Origin: Augochlora pura
Taxonomy: Eukaryota > Arthropoda > Insecta > Hymenoptera > Halictidae
NCBI RefSeq assembly: GCF_028453695.1
Contig: NC_135782.1
Span: forward strand, 4,650,001-4,714,000
Length of the DNA: 64,000 bases
Reading direction: 5' to 3'
Shown: piece by piece, positions 63,090-64,000 of the stretch
How positions within the stretch are numbered: position 1 is the stretch's first letter
Layout: the number at the start of each line of letters is the position of its first letter
Notes under the pieces: generated by a model
Database searches by the model: none
Told to the model about the DNA's origin: nothing
The model's input: the letters and a program-made list of their open reading frames with translations, nothing else
Position numbers and translations under genes: made by a program

Positions 63090-64000
63090 GTTCCTAACAC
63101 CATTGGCCTGTCCACCATTTCCTCTACGCGCAGCGAACAAAAAGAAGTACGAACAAGTCGAATCGATGCATTTAGCACCTTGTAAATAGCAAGAGACCGC
63201 AATTGATTGACAAGCGGGAGAATGGTAGGAATCAATGTTGCGAAGTTACATCATTCTTTTTGCATACTAATAAGTACCCGCCTGTCTCTATCGCATCTGC
63301 GAAGCCGATGCATCTCCGACAGGACACTTTGTTCTGAATTGCAGATTTCCCAGCCATCGTCGCTCATTCTTTTTGCTTTTGTTCTCTCGCTTCTGCAGCA
63401 GCAGCCCCCCCCCCCCTCTCCGCAGCCCCCGCCGATGTGTGTAATGTGTCGCGATTACAAGCGGCGATTAGATAGTTACTTGTCACCGATGAGTTAATGA
63501 GCTTTATTGATCGCCGCGCGCGATACCCGCCGCGTTCCCGTGATAAGGGAACAAATTAACCGCGATTCAATTAAGCGATAATTATAATTCAGTAGCGTAT
63601 CAGCGAGCACGGTCGTCAACGGCCGCGAATAATCAATTCCTTTACCGGCGTCGGCGTTTTCCCCGGTGTAAACGACTGGGGTACAATTTATAGAACGAAA
63701 CGGGTATTATAGTGTTAATAATAAAAATAAACGCGAATTTATCGAGCGCAGAATTGTTTCAAGAAAATTCTTTGGAATCAATCTTTAGACTATAGTCTCG
63801 TTAGGTTAATATAAAACGATGACTTCTTTTTATTGAAAGCCCCGAATGCGTTTCTTAACACCTTAATTATAGTAAAACTATTTTAATTTATATTTATTGA
63901 GCTCGCGCATATCTGGAGAATTATTCTCTGAATTTATTTCTTCGAACGTGTATTATTATAAATTAATAAATATCAGCAGATGTCTGAATAATCGAACGCT
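63090..64000. other. No gene seen
   Basis: Contains a 12-base C-run at 63405-63416 and becomes AT-rich after 63700. No coding or RNA feature recognised. Confidence 0.5.

Noticed and set aside
35600..64000. mir-10 hairpin expected between Dfd and Scr
   Set aside because: I looked on both strands for the conserved ACCCTGTAGATCCGAAT core and did not find it. It may lie beyond the window; an eye search can miss a site.

Overview
The window is about 64 kb of insect genomic DNA containing one gene I can name with confidence: the first coding exon of the Hox gene Deformed (Dfd, Hox4 group), on the minus strand at 34112-35042. The exon carries the N-terminal Dfd signature, His/Gln/Gly-rich linkers, an acidic tract and the YPWM hexapeptide, and it ends at a GTGAGT splice donor. 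The sequence alternates between AT-rich stretches and GC-rich, CpG-rich stretches, with many GA/CT microsatellites and AT-rich minisatellites. This fits a hymenopteran (bee, ant or wasp) with an expanded Hox complex. The order-level call is inference from base composition, not from a diagnostic sequence.

Layout. Positions 1-31.7 kb hold no recognisable coding sequence. They contain tandem repeats and, at 17.66-18.62 kb, a cluster of three identical 12-bp homeodomain-type motifs. From about 31.70 to 33.06 kb the minus strand looks like an mRNA 3' end, with three overlapping or adjacent AATAAA hexamers, a GT-rich downstream element and three Pumilio-type sites. A 100-N gap follows (33066-33165), then about 0.95 kb of intron, then the Dfd exon (34112-35042), its 5' leader with two short upstream ORFs, and a GC-rich promoter region with CCAAT and CACGTG elements (35.0-35.6 kb). 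Positions 35.6-64 kb are upstream, intergenic-looking DNA, presumably toward Scr, with further repeats, a few weak promoter-like sites and a duplicated 40-bp module at 57 kb.

The main puzzle is that I see no homeobox exon anywhere. Two models fit. Either the homeobox exon is hidden in the 33066-33165 gap and Dfd is compact, ending near 31.7 kb, or the intron runs off the left edge and the 3'-end-like segment belongs to another transcript. I slightly favour the first model. The three gaps are each exactly 100 N, so they are probably placeholders of unknown length.

If transcription directions follow the usual insect Hox order, the left side points toward Hox3/zen-pb and the right side toward Scr. 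The two Hox-cluster microRNAs one might expect, mir-10 and mir-993, were not found by eye. Most long open frames in the window are low-complexity or GC-driven and are not reported as genes.
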